A DNA stretch of 64,000 nucleotides from Neorhizobium sp. GTDB lineage: Bacteria; Pseudomonadota; Alphaproteobacteria; Rhizobiales; Rhizobiaceae. Position numbers and translations under genes: made by a program. Below the pieces are notes generated by a model. It worked only from the letters and a program-made list of their open reading frames with translations. It was not told where the DNA came from and made no database searches. The DNA lies in contig JAPWKC010000001.1 in assembly GCA_028283725.1 (NCBI GenBank), positions 248,001 to 312,000 on the forward strand, given 5' to 3'. Of this stretch, positions 1 through 7,688 are shown piece by piece (within the stretch, counting starts at the first letter, position 1; the number at the start of each line of letters is the position of its first letter).

Positions 1-1
1 G

Positions 2-247
2 CGCTACAGCCTGCTCGGCGGCGTCGGCATGCGCATGCGGCGGATCAAGGCGGAGGATATCCGCCCCGGTGCGGTCGTCGATGGCGATATGCTGATCGAG
101 GCCAATATGGGCGATGATATCGACAACATGGAAGGCGTCGATGTCATCGCCGGCGCAGACGGCAAGCCGCATCTCATTCTCGTCTCGGATGATAACGGCA
201 ATTTCTTCCAGCGCAGCATCATGCTGGAATTCCGGCTCAATGATTAA
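2..247 (+). CDS. Esterase-like activity of phytase family protein (C-terminal fragment)
   Basis: The gene enters from the left edge, so only its last 81 residues are present. The fragment runs in one open frame from base 2 to a TAA stop. It carries the closing blades of a phytase-like beta-propeller: D-N-M-E-G-V, a short D-G-K turn, then ILVSDDN and a C-terminal FFQRSIMLEFRL strand. That DNMEG...LVSDDN...FQ arrangement is characteristic of the rhizobial secreted 'esterase-like activity of phytase' family. Whether a signal peptide is present cannot be seen. The family assignment is from pattern memory; the enzymatic activity of the family is poorly defined. Confidence 0.75.
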   Translation, partial: RYSLLGGVGMRMRRIKAEDIRPGAVVDGDMLIEANMGDDIDNMEGVDVIAGADGKPHLILVSDDNGNFFQRSIMLEFRLND

Positions 248-327
248 CGCATCCTTTCACTGACGATTGGCATTGACTCCCGGCCTGCGCAGGAATCTTC
301 TCTCACATGGGAGAGATGGAGACGGCG

Positions 328-894
328 GTGGCACGGATTCATGTCATGGGCGCATCAGGCGCCGGAACGACGACGCTCGGAGCAGCGCTGGCCAAGCAGC
401 TTGGCCTTTTTCATCTCGATACCGACGATCTCTACTGGATGGCGACCGATCCTCCCTATACGACGCCGCGGCCGATGGAGGAGCGGCTTGCGCTTTTCCG
501 CTCGCGGGCTCCGGTGAGGCAGGGCTGGGTTCTGTCCGGCTCGGCGCTCAAATGGGGCGCGCCGATCGAGCCGCTCTACGACCTCATCATTTTCCTGAGG
601 ATCGATCCGGCGATGCGCATGGCGCGTATCCGGCGGCGGGAGACGGCGCGCTATGGCGCGCGCATCCTGCCGGGTGGCGATATGGCCGAACGCAGCGAGG
701 CGTTTCTCATCTGGGCGGAGAGCTATGACGCCGCCGGCCCCGACTGCCGGAGCCTTTGCGCCCATCAGGCATGGCTCGCCACGCAGTCCGCGCCGGTCAT
801 CGCGCTTGATTCATCCCGGCCGCTGTCGGCATTGGTCGAGGCCGTCTGTCGCCATCCGGTGCTTGCGAGAGAACTGCAGGCGCAGGATGGCTGA
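328..894 (+). CDS. P-loop nucleotide kinase-like protein with Lys-less Walker A
   Basis: Predicted 188-residue cytoplasmic P-loop protein of the adenylate/shikimate-kinase fold. The Walker A loop, near residues 8-16, reads GASGAGTTT: the usual catalytic lysine of GxxGxGK[ST] is threonine. A HLDTDDLYW motif follows, where small-molecule kinases place a substrate or Mg-binding Asp. Arg-rich segments around residues 100-115 could form a lid. The GTG at 328 is preferred over the ATG at 307 because GGAG lies six bases upstream and the protein then begins directly at the first beta strand (MARIHVMGAS). Related uncharacterised bacterial proteins also carry GSGTTT, so the substitution is probably a family trait and not damage. 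The substrate is unknown. Confidence 0.75.
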   Translation: MARIHVMGASGAGTTTLGAALAKQLGLFHLDTDDLYWMATDPPYTTPRPMEERLALFRSRAPVRQGWVLSGSALKWGAPIEPLYDLIIFLRIDPAMRMARIRRRETARYGARILPGGDMAERSEAFLIWAESYDAAGPDCRSLCAHQAWLATQSAPVIALDSSRPLSALVEAVCRHPVLARELQAQDG

Positions 895-905
895 ACGACG
901 CCTGT

Positions 906-1544
906 TCAGGCCTTGGCCGTGGTCTGCGGCATGGGCTTCAGAATATTCATCAGCGCACCATAGGGCAGGAGGAGCACGACGCCGACGATGATCTTGACGG
1001 CGAGATCGCCGAGGGCCCACGAGATCCATCGCGGTGCATCGGTAGCAAAGACGCCGAGGATCGGCGCCCAGCCGGTGGCGAATTCCTCGTTCGCGCCGAT
1101 GAAGGCGAAGGCCGGCGCAAAGGCGAGCGAAAAGAACAGGACCGTGTCGATGACCGTGCCGAGAAGCGAGGCGGTGAGCGGCGCTTTCCACCAGCTCTTG
1201 CGGCGCAATTCGTTGAACACCGAGATGTCGAGCAGCTGGCCGACAAGATAGGCGGTGCCTGAGGCGATCGCGATGCGCGGGGCCGACAGCCAGAAAGACA
1301 GCGCCACGCCGACGACGAAGCCGACAAGGACCACACGGCGGGCGATGGCCGGGCCAAACTGGCGGTTCGTCAGGTCGGTGACGAGGAAGGCGACCGGATA
1401 GGTGAAGGCGCCCCAGGTCAGGAGATCGCCGAGCGCGATGCCGAAGAGCGAGCCGGAGACCGGGAACTGCACGAGAACGTTCGAGGAGACGACGATCGCC
1501 GCCATGAACAGGGCATAGATAAGGGTGTGACGCAGCGTCAGCAT
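906..1544 (-). CDS. VUT family queuosine precursor transporter
   Basis: A 212-residue integral membrane protein of the VUT/YhhQ (COG1738) family, which imports the queuosine precursors preQ0/preQ1. About six hydrophobic segments are visible. Family features include the VSSNVLVQFP segment after the first helix, PVAFLVTDLTNRQFG, and APRIAIAS...LLDISVFNELRR. The ATG at 1544 is chosen because AGGA lies seven bases upstream and translation then begins at MLTLRHTLIYALF. The 3' end converges on the kinase-like gene at 328-894. A candidate preQ1-I riboswitch covers the Shine-Dalgarno and the start codon (see 1541-1570), which agrees with the transport function. Confidence 0.9.
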   Translation of the reverse strand: MLTLRHTLIYALFMAAIVVSSNVLVQFPVSGSLFGIALGDLLTWGAFTYPVAFLVTDLTNRQFGPAIARRVVLVGFVVGVALSFWLSAPRIAIASGTAYLVGQLLDISVFNELRRKSWWKAPLTASLLGTVIDTVLFFSLAFAPAFAFIGANEEFATGWAPILGVFATDAPRWISWALGDLAVKIIVGVVLLLPYGALMNILKPMPQTTAKA

Positions 1545-1570
1545 TTTTTTATCCTGGGTGATGCCACCAG
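1541..1570 (-). promoter_or_regulatory. Candidate preQ1-I riboswitch overlapping the transporter start
   Basis: Read on the minus strand, 1570 to 1541 can form a compact H-type pseudoknot. P1 pairs CUGG (1570-1567) with CCAG (1557-1554). P2 pairs loop bases GCAU (1564-1561) with AUGC (1544-1541), which contains the start codon. A single C (1560) follows the P2 strand and an A-rich tail (AUAAAAAA) joins P1 to P2. This is the layout of preQ1-I aptamers, including the ligand-reading C. The Shine-Dalgarno AGGA (1555-1552) lies partly in P1, so ligand binding would block initiation. The motif is short and P1 has only four pairs, so this is an inference from structure plus the downstream gene. Confidence 0.5.
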
Positions 1571-1594
1571 TTGAGTTCGATGAAGGCAAGAGAA

Positions 1595-1626
1595 AAGGCC
1601 TGTCCGGTATCAACCGATCAAGCCTT
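1595..1626 (-). terminator. Rho-independent terminator after rpmB
   Basis: On the minus strand an interrupted hairpin pairs AAGG with CCTT (outer stem, 1626-1623 with 1598-1595) and CGGT with ACCG (inner stem, 1616-1613 with 1608-1605). TTTTCTCTT follows. It lies directly downstream of the L28 gene and would separate it from the transporter gene. Confidence 0.6.
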
Positions 1627-1681
1627 ACTCAAACCCGGTGGTGTCTGTCGTTCACGCGACCGAGGTCGCGCTTGAAGACAA

Positions 1682-1978
1682 TCAGGCAGCTGCTACTTCA
1701 GCCGTCTTCTTGGCGATCTGGCGACGCAGCAGGCGGGCGCGCATCGACAGGTCGTTCTCGCTGGCCTTCAGGAGGAAAGCGTCGAGACCGCCGCGATGTT
1801 CAACCGAACGCAGAGCGTGCGCGGAAACGCGCAGACGGAAACGCTGGCCAAGAGCGTCGGAAATCAGAGTGACCTGGCACAGGTTCGGAAGGAACCGGCG
1901 GCGGGTCTTGTTGTTGGCGTGGCTGACGTTATTGCCGGTCATAACGCCCTTGCCGGTCAGTTCGCACACACGAGACAT
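1682..1978 (-). CDS. rpmB: 50S ribosomal protein L28
   Basis: A 98-residue basic protein, a structural component of the large ribosomal subunit. The N-terminus [11 protein letters not shown] followed by [14 protein letters not shown] is the L28 signature. The alphaproteobacterial length (95-100 residues, longer than the 78-residue E. coli protein) is matched. The ATG at 1978 starts the conserved sequence immediately. The gene stands alone, with a terminator-like hairpin downstream and about 250 bases of promoter region between it and the divergent DUF3108 gene. Confidence 0.97.
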   Translation of the reverse strand: MSRVCELTGKGVMTGNNVSHANNKTRRRFLPNLCQVTLISDALGQRFRLRVSAHALRSVEHRGGLDAFLLKASENDLSMRARLLRRQIAKKTAEVAAA

Positions 1979-2238
1979 GGATACACCTTTGTTCTTCTAT
2001 AATCGGATGGTCCTGCGGGGCAAACGCCCGGCGCGCCGATCCAACTGGTCCGGATTGGAAAGTTGCGGTTCTATAGTCAGTGGGGCCCGGCCCGTCAAGC
2101 CAAAACAGCGCATGGCCCCGCAGAGAATCGGTTATCGTCCCGGTGGCGCTGCTATTTTCTTGCCATCATGGCCGTTCTATATGACGCGATGACGAAGACA
2201 TTTCGTCTTCTTCTCCCCTCTGGAGCCCGGTGTCGAGC

Positions 2239-3024
2239 ATGTCCATTCGCGTCCGTTCCGTCTTTGCGGCCCTTGTTCTCGGTTCGTTGTCCTGCGGGCC
2301 TGTTTCGCCCGCAGCCGTTGCCGCCGAGATCCGCCATAGCAGCCAATACGACATCTCGCTCGGCATCCTGCCGATCGCGACTGCCAGTTTCGACAGTTCG
2401 TTCGACGGCAAGGACTACAAGATCACCGGCAGCTTTGCAGCCGCCGGCATCGCAAGGATCCTGACCAAGACCTCTGCGGAAACCACGGTCACTGGTCGGG
2501 TTCTGGCCAACCGCCTGCAGGCGGATCGCTATAATCTCGTCTATCATCAGGGCAAGCGGACGCGTGTCTACGATGTCGAATACCGCAATGGCGACGTGGC
2601 GGAAACGACGATCAAGCCCGAACCGAAGCGCAATGCGGACAACTGGATCCCGGTGTCCGACAAGGATCTGCATTCGGTGCTCGACCCGTTGAGCGGACTG
2701 ATCTTCCCGGCCGATGCAAAAATCTGCCCGAACCGGCTGCCGATCTTCGACGGTGAATCGCGCCTCGATCTGGTGCTGTCGCCGATGGGCACCAAACCGT
2801 TTACGGCGGATGGCTTCAAGGGCGAGGCGATCGTCTGCGAGATCCGCTACCAGCCGAAATCCGGTTACAGGCGCGGCCGCGACGATATCGAGTACCTGAA
2901 GAAGACGCCGATGGAGATCTGGTTTGCCAAGGCGCAATCGGCCAATGTCTACGCGCCCGTCTATGCGCGCATTCCGACCCGGATAGGGCAGCTTTACGTC
3001 ACGGCGGTCAAATACGGCGGTTGA
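2239..3024 (+). CDS. DUF3108 domain-containing exported protein
   Basis: A 261-residue exported protein. Residues 1-30 form a signal peptide with a hydrophobic core (VFAALVLGSLSCG) ending near AVAAE. The mature part contains the beta-rich DUF3108 domain: YDISLGILPIATASFDSSF at the start, VYDVEYRNGDVAETTIKPEP in the middle, a DPLSGL turn, then GFKGEAIVCEIRYQP. Function is unknown; the family is found in the proteobacterial periplasm. GTG at 2230 is an alternative start, since GGAG (2222-2225) is four bases from GTG and thirteen from the ATG; the signal peptide is present either way. It is probably monocistronic, divergent from rpmB. Confidence 0.85.
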   Translation: MSIRVRSVFAALVLGSLSCGPVSPAAVAAEIRHSSQYDISLGILPIATASFDSSFDGKDYKITGSFAAAGIARILTKTSAETTVTGRVLANRLQADRYNLVYHQGKRTRVYDVEYRNGDVAETTIKPEPKRNADNWIPVSDKDLHSVLDPLSGLIFPADAKICPNRLPIFDGESRLDLVLSPMGTKPFTADGFKGEAIVCEIRYQPKSGYRRGRDDIEYLKKTPMEIWFAKAQSANVYAPVYARIPTRIGQLYVTAVKYGG

Positions 3025-3105
3025 GCGACAGCCTTGTTCCTGTCAATGTCCGCCGCCGCCGGGTTCGTATGAGCATGGCGGCGAGGGACAGATGGGGACA
3101 AGATT

Positions 3106-3993
3106 TTGAAACTGCGCGGTACTTTGATCGGTTTTGCGGCGATCCTGATGTGGTCGCTCCTGGCCTTGATGACGGCGGCCTCCGGCACGGTACCGCCGTT
3201 CCAGATGAATGCGATGACCTTTGCGATCGGCAGCCTGCCGGGCCTGCTTCTGTTCGTCGTGAAACCTGAGCGGATCGCGCTTCTGAAACAGCCGCCGAAG
3301 GTGTGGCTGACCGGCGTCGGCGGCCTGTTCGGCTACCACTTCCTCTATTTTACCGCACTCCGCAATGCACCGGCAGTCGAGGCGGGGCTGATCGCCTATC
3401 TGTGGCCGCTCTTGATCGTGGTCGGGTCGGCGCTCCTGCCGGGCGAGCGGCTGCGCTGGTATCACGTCGTCGGCGCGCTTGCAGGGCTCTGCGGTACCAT
3501 TGCCATCGTCTCGCGCAACGGGGTTTCCTTCGATCAGTCCTATGCGCTCGGATATGGCGCAGCGCTGCTGTGCGCCTTCACATGGTCCGCGTATTCACTG
3601 ATCACCCGCCGTTTCGACCGGGTGTCGACGGATGTGGTGACGGGCTTTTGCCTTGCGACCTCGCTTCTGTCGCTTGCCTGCCATCTGGCGCTGGAACAGA
3701 CGGTCTGGCCGGCGAGCGGCAGCGAGTGGCTCGCCGTGGTCGGTCTCGGGCTCCTGCCGGTGGGGGCCGCCTTCTATGCCTGGGATTACGGGGTGAAGAA
3801 CGGCGATATCCAGGTGATCGGTGCGGCAAGCTATGCTGCGCCGCTCCTCTCGACGCTGATCCTGGTTCTCACGGGTTTTGCCGATGCCAACTGGCGCATT
3901 CTGGCCGCCTGCGTGCTGATCACCGGTGGCGCTATTATCGCTGCCAGGGATATGGTCTTTCGCAAGAAGGCGCGGGCAGTGGCGGCGCAGTGA
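3106..3993 (+). CDS. DMT superfamily exporter (EamA family)
   Basis: A 295-residue inner membrane protein with about ten hydrophobic segments in two EamA repeats. The first begins GTLIGFAAILMWSLLALMTA and includes LFGYHFLYFTALRNAPAVEAGLI. The second includes YGAALLCAFTWSAYSLITRRF and VGAAFYAWDYGVKNGDIQVIG. The arrangement resembles the YddG-type aromatic amino acid exporters, but substrate cannot be read from sequence. Translation begins at TTG 3106 with GGGGA about seven bases upstream; no ATG fits the first helix. The stop TGA (3991-3993) overlaps a possible ATG for the next small ORF (TGATG), suggesting coupling. Confidence 0.87.
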   Translation: MKLRGTLIGFAAILMWSLLALMTAASGTVPPFQMNAMTFAIGSLPGLLLFVVKPERIALLKQPPKVWLTGVGGLFGYHFLYFTALRNAPAVEAGLIAYLWPLLIVVGSALLPGERLRWYHVVGALAGLCGTIAIVSRNGVSFDQSYALGYGAALLCAFTWSAYSLITRRFDRVSTDVVTGFCLATSLLSLACHLALEQTVWPASGSEWLAVVGLGLLPVGAAFYAWDYGVKNGDIQVIGAASYAAPLLSTLILVLTGFADANWRILAACVLITGGAIIAARDMVFRKKARAVAAQ

Positions 3994-4025
3994 TGTTGCC
4001 GAAGGCAGCGGGTGGGCGTGGGGGA

Positions 4026-4253
4026 ATGACAGTCGAGGACTGCGAGCAAACCCGCTATGCTGCGAACGCTTCTGATCGGGCATTGGCATCATGTCTGACT
4101 GTCGGCGTGTCTGCACCGATCGCGGCCTCGCTCCATACCTCGGCCAGTGCCCGGATTTCAGCGTTCGTCTTCGTCGGTACCGTCATCTGTTGGCTTTTTG
4201 CCGCGGCAGTATTCCATTTGTCGGGTAAGCGCATGCTGCGGAGGTTGCCATGA
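4026..4253 (+). CDS. Small hypothetical membrane protein (first of a coupled pair)
   Basis: A 75-residue ORF, or 86 residues if translation starts at ATG 3993, which overlaps the stop of the exporter gene. It has a polar N-terminal half, one hydrophobic segment (ISAFVFVGTVICWLFAAAVF) and a short basic tail (SGKRMLRRLP) that predicts an inward C-terminus. GGGGG precedes ATG 4026. Its stop overlaps the next start in an ATGA arrangement, typical of translationally coupled genes. I recognise no family. Overlap on both sides and codon use like its neighbours argue that it is real, but it is short and unverified. Confidence 0.45.
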   Translation: MTVEDCEQTRYAANASDRALASCLTVGVSAPIAASLHTSASARISAFVFVGTVICWLFAAAVFHLSGKRMLRRLP

Positions 4254-4375
4254 CCGGTTTGCAGATTTCCGCATTCTTTGTGCTGCCGCTGTGCGTCGCT
4301 GCGGGCGGCTGGATCTATTCGATTATCGTCGAGCCCGAGTTCAAGCGTGAGAATGAAAAGCGCGGCGGCAAATAA
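4250..4375 (+). CDS. 41-residue single-span membrane protein (second of a coupled pair)
   Basis: This ORF begins at the ATG of an ATGA overlap with the preceding ORF. GGAGG at 4240-4244 sits five bases before the start, one of the strongest ribosome-binding sites in the window. The product is one helix (FFVLPLCVAAGGWIYSIIV) with a charged tail (EPEFKRENEKRGGK). The size and layout resemble small subunits or assembly peptides of membrane complexes. No function can be assigned. The strong ribosome-binding site, coupling and clean helix-plus-charged-tail design support it being translated. Confidence 0.55.
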   Translation: MTGLQISAFFVLPLCVAAGGWIYSIIVEPEFKRENEKRGGK

Positions 4376-4397
4376 CTGACGCGGATCCATGTCCCAT

Positions 4398-4847
4398 TCA
4401 ACCAGGCTCCCAGCCGGGGGCAGCCATCTCGAATTTTGAAAATTCAAAGCCCGGCGCCACGGTGCAACCCACAAGGGTGAATTCGCCGAGGGGCTCGGCG
4501 GATTGCCAGATATCGGCGGGAACGATGCCCTGCGGGCGCTCGCCGGCCAGAATATCGGGTCCGAGGCGGATTTCCTCCACGGACTGTCCGTCCGAGAGCC
4601 GCAGCAGGAGCGCGTCGCCGGCATAGTAGTGCCAGACCTCCACTGCGTCGCGGACCCGGTGCCAGTGGGAGCGCTCGCCCTTTTCCAGCAGGTAGTAGAT
4701 CGCCGTCGAATGGCCCCGCGCGCCGCCGGAACTGTCGCGACCACCCTTGTCCCGAAATGTCTCGACATACCATCCGCCCTCGGGATGCCTCTGCATTCCA
4801 AGGGCTGCGATGATCGCCTGCGCCTGCTTATCGACGGGCGCCGTCAT
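4398..4847 (-). CDS. Cupin domain protein (DUF985)
   Basis: A 149-residue single-domain cupin of the DUF985/YML079w-like group. It begins with a conserved QAIIAALGMQRHPEGGWY segment and contains STAIYYLLEKGERSHWHRV, which supplies the cupin His and Glu positions, then WHYYAGDALLLRL and a closing TLVGCTVAPGFEFSKFEMA strand. DUF985 members are small beta-barrels without a confirmed reaction. The gene starts two bases after the gloB stop, so the two are almost certainly co-transcribed; a role linked to metabolite detoxification is only an inference from that. Confidence 0.85.
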   Translation of the reverse strand: MTAPVDKQAQAIIAALGMQRHPEGGWYVETFRDKGGRDSSGGARGHSTAIYYLLEKGERSHWHRVRDAVEVWHYYAGDALLLRLSDGQSVEEIRLGPDILAGERPQGIVPADIWQSAEPLGEFTLVGCTVAPGFEFSKFEMAAPGWEPG

Positions 4848-4849
4848 GG

Positions 4850-5620
4850 TCAGAAATTGTCCTTGCGCTTGCGGATCTCGGCAAAGACTTCCTCGTTGGT
4901 CTTCGTTTCCATGACGAGGTTGCGGCGGATGGCCGGATCGGCTGCGCGCAGGAAGGGGTTGGTTTCCTTCTCAAGCCCCATCATCGTCGGGATGGTGAAC
5001 TCACCCTTTTCGCGTTTCGCCTCGATTTCGGCGGCGCGGGCCTTGAGGCGTTCGTTATCCGGATCGATGGAGACGGCGAACTTCGCGTTGGAGAGCGTGT
5101 ATTCGTGGCCGAAATAGATGGCCGTCTCGTCCGGCAGGACGGCAAGCTTCTGCAGCGAGTGCCACATGTCGGCAGCCGGGCGTTCAAACAGGCGGCCGCA
5201 GCCGAGCGCAAACAGCGTATCGGCGGCAAACAGGATCTTGTCTTCCGGGAAATGGAAGCAGATGTGACCTGCGGTGTGGCCCGGCGTTTCGAAAACGCGC
5301 ACCGGATGTTGCCCGAACAGGAACTCGTCGCCATCGCCGACGGTCTTGTCGAGGCCGGGAATGGCGACTGCCTCGTTGACCGGGCCGATGATCTCCAGCC
5401 CAAACTTTTCCTTCAACGCCAGATTGGCCTCGACATGGTCGATATGGTGGTGCGTGGTGAAGATATGGGTCAGTTTCCAGCCGCGGCGGGCAGCCGCATC
5501 GAGGATGGGCTGTTCCTCGGGCGCATCGATCGAGGCCGTCAGACCGCTTTCCGGATCATGCACCAGAACGCCGTAATTATCACTCCGGCACGAAAAAACT
5601 TCGATCTCAAGCGGTCTCAT
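4850..5620 (-). CDS. gloB: Hydroxyacylglutathione hydrolase (glyoxalase II)
   Basis: A 256-residue metallo-beta-lactamase-fold enzyme that hydrolyses S-lactoylglutathione to lactate and glutathione, the second step of methylglyoxal detoxification. The metal-binding THHHIDH motif is at residues 56-62. Further ligands lie in [16 protein letters not shown] and YFGHEYT. The C-terminal substrate domain carries the [17 protein letters not shown] segment typical of GloB. ATG 5620 matches the family N-terminus. It leads a two-gene unit with the cupin and is divergent from the methyltransferase gene at 5710. Confidence 0.96.
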   Translation of the reverse strand: MRPLEIEVFSCRSDNYGVLVHDPESGLTASIDAPEEQPILDAAARRGWKLTHIFTTHHHIDHVEANLALKEKFGLEIIGPVNEAVAIPGLDKTVGDGDEFLFGQHPVRVFETPGHTAGHICFHFPEDKILFAADTLFALGCGRLFERPAADMWHSLQKLAVLPDETAIYFGHEYTLSNAKFAVSIDPDNERLKARAAEIEAKREKGEFTIPTMMGLEKETNPFLRAADPAIRRNLVMETKTNEEVFAEIRKRKDNF

Positions 5621-5709
5621 TCAATAGCCCCTATTGTGCAATATGCGTTTGAGAACAATGTAGAGGCTGACGCCTGCATGTCCAACCACCGTTCAAGAGC
5701 ATTTTCGGT

Positions 5710-6450
5710 TTGTCCGTCGATATTGTCGATCTTCGTGAATTCTATCATTCGCCGCTTGGCCGCGTCGCCGAGCAGTCGATTGCGATGGCTTTGTCGTCGC
5801 TCTGGTCGCGGCTGCCGGAGGAGCGGCTTGTCGGGCTTGGCTATGCGGTGCCCTATCTGGAGCGGTTCCGGGCCGATACGGAGCGCACCTTCGCCTTCAT
5901 GCCGGCAAGCCAGGGCGCTGTGAACTGGCCGCCGGGCGAGCTATCCTCCACGGCTCTGGTGTTCGACGAGGAATTGCCACTGCCGGATTCCTCCGTCGAT
6001 CGGGTGCTGATGGTGCATTCGCTGGAATTTGCCGAGAACCCGCGGGAGACGCTGAAGGAGCTCTGGCGGGTGCTGGCGCCCGGCGGGCGGCTCGTCATCG
6101 TCGTTCCCAACCGGCGCGGTGTGTGGGCGCGTATGGAGCATACGCCCTTCGGTTCGGGCCGGCCCTATTCGCGCGGGCAGCTTACCAATCTCCTGCGCGA
6201 GACGAATTTCACTCCGGCTGCCAGCGCCGAGGCGCTGTTCTTTCCGCCGTCGAAGATCCATTCGATCCTGAAGGTGAGGCATGCCTTCGAGAGCATGGGA
6301 CGGCGGTTCTGGCCGGTGTTTTCAGGCGTGATCGTGCTTGAGGCGCAGAAGCGGCTTTACCAGGGTCTGCCGGTTGCGGCGCGCGCCTCGCGCCGGGTCT
6401 TCGTGCCGGTGCTTGCGCCGCAAGGGGTGCCGACGACACGGGTCCGGTGA
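5710..6450 (+). CDS. Class I SAM-dependent methyltransferase
   Basis: A 246-residue cytoplasmic protein with a type-11 methyltransferase core. The glycine-rich SAM loop is poorly conserved (LVGLGYAVPYLERF). The later motifs are clear: ELPLPDSSVDRVLMVHSLEF, then ETLKELWRVLAPGGRLVIVVPNR. These belong to the alphaproteobacterial methyltransferases commonly encoded opposite gloB; their substrate is unknown. TTG 5710 is the only plausible start in this frame upstream of the conserved DLREFY segment, and its ribosome-binding site is weak. The C-terminal 30 residues are basic and probably disordered. Confidence 0.8.
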   Translation: MSVDIVDLREFYHSPLGRVAEQSIAMALSSLWSRLPEERLVGLGYAVPYLERFRADTERTFAFMPASQGAVNWPPGELSSTALVFDEELPLPDSSVDRVLMVHSLEFAENPRETLKELWRVLAPGGRLVIVVPNRRGVWARMEHTPFGSGRPYSRGQLTNLLRETNFTPAASAEALFFPPSKIHSILKVRHAFESMGRRFWPVFSGVIVLEAQKRLYQGLPVAARASRRVFVPVLAPQGVPTTRVR

Positions 6451-6573
6451 TTTTCGCTCGAAGCGGTCTGCTGATGCGCCTGAAGGGCGCCAAACACTCG
6501 ACAATTCGCCTTTTCGGCTTTAATGCCAACGGATCGCCCGAGAAGGCAGTTTTGATCCGAGAAGGTTGATCCG

Positions 6574-7677
6574 ATGAGCATCGTTACGAGTGAGCCCGTT
6601 CCGCGCAAAGGCATTCTGGATATTGCAGCCTATGTGCCGGGCAAGGAACATGCTCCGGGCGTTGCCAAGGTCTACAAGCTCTCTTCCAACGAAACGCCGC
6701 TCGGCCCCAGCCCCAGCGCCATCGAAGCCTTCAAGCAGGCGGCTGAAAAGCTGGAAATCTATCCGGACGGCCAGGCCGTCGCGCTGCGCGAGGCAATCGC
6801 TACGGCCTATGGCCTGAACGCTGCCAACATCATGTGCGGCAACGGCTCCGACGAGCTGCTCGGGCTTCTCTGCCACGTCTATCTCGGCGCCGGCGACGAG
6901 GCGATCATCACCCAGCACGGCTTCCTCGTCTACAAAATCCAGATCATGGGCGCAGGTGCGACCGCGATCGAGGTCGCCGAGCGCGACTGCACCGTCGACG
7001 TCGATGCCATTCTTGCAGCCGTGACGGACAAGACCAAGCTCGTCTTCATCGCCAATCCCGGCAACCCGACGGGCACCTATGTCCCCGTTGCCGAAATCCG
7101 CCGCCTGCATGCCGGTCTGCCGAAGAACGTCGTGCTTGTTCTCGATGCGGCCTATGCGGAATATGTGCGCAAGAACGATTACGAGGCTGGAATTGAACTC
7201 GTATCGTCCAACAAGAACGTCGTCATGTGCCGCACCTTCTCGAAGGTCTACGGCCTTGCTGCCCTGCGTGTGGGCTGGATGTATGCGCCGGCCGGCATTC
7301 TCGATGCGCTGAACCGCGTACGTGGCCCCTTCAACATGAATTCGGCAGCGATCGCAGCCGGCGCGGCCGCCGTTCGCGATCAGGCTTTTGTCGACAAGGC
7401 AGTCGAATACAATCTTCTTTGGCAGGACAAGCTCGTCCATGCGTTCACCGCGCTCGGCCTTAAGGTCACGCCATCTGTCACCAACTTCCTGCTCGTCCAT
7501 TTCCCGGATGTGGATGGCAAGCGTGCGCCGGAAGCCGACGAGTTCCTGACGAGCCGCGGCTATATTCTGCGCATGGTCAAGGGTTACGGCTTTCCGAATG
7601 CGCTGCGCATGACGATCGGGCCGGAAGAGGCCAACCGCGGCGTCATCGAGGCGCTCGGCGAGTTTATGACACGATAA
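6574..7677 (+). CDS. hisC: Histidinol-phosphate / aromatic aminotransferase
   Basis: A 367-residue fold-type I PLP aminotransferase. It interconverts imidazole-acetol phosphate and histidinol phosphate; homologues of this group also transaminate prephenate or phenylpyruvate. The PLP lysine is K224 in [16 protein letters not shown]. Other landmarks are [13 protein letters not shown] (residues 35-47), NPGNPTGTY (161-169) and LDAAYAEY (190-197). GAGAAGG lies upstream of the ATG. The tyrC-like dehydrogenase follows after 11 bases, so this copy probably serves tyrosine/phenylalanine synthesis, possibly as well as histidine. Confidence 0.93.
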   Translation: MSIVTSEPVPRKGILDIAAYVPGKEHAPGVAKVYKLSSNETPLGPSPSAIEAFKQAAEKLEIYPDGQAVALREAIATAYGLNAANIMCGNGSDELLGLLCHVYLGAGDEAIITQHGFLVYKIQIMGAGATAIEVAERDCTVDVDAILAAVTDKTKLVFIANPGNPTGTYVPVAEIRRLHAGLPKNVVLVLDAAYAEYVRKNDYEAGIELVSSNKNVVMCRTFSKVYGLAALRVGWMYAPAGILDALNRVRGPFNMNSAAIAAGAAAVRDQAFVDKAVEYNLLWQDKLVHAFTALGLKVTPSVTNFLLVHFPDVDGKRAPEADEFLTSRGYILRMVKGYGFPNALRMTIGPEEANRGVIEALGEFMTR

Positions 7678-7688
7678 GGCCAGGACAT

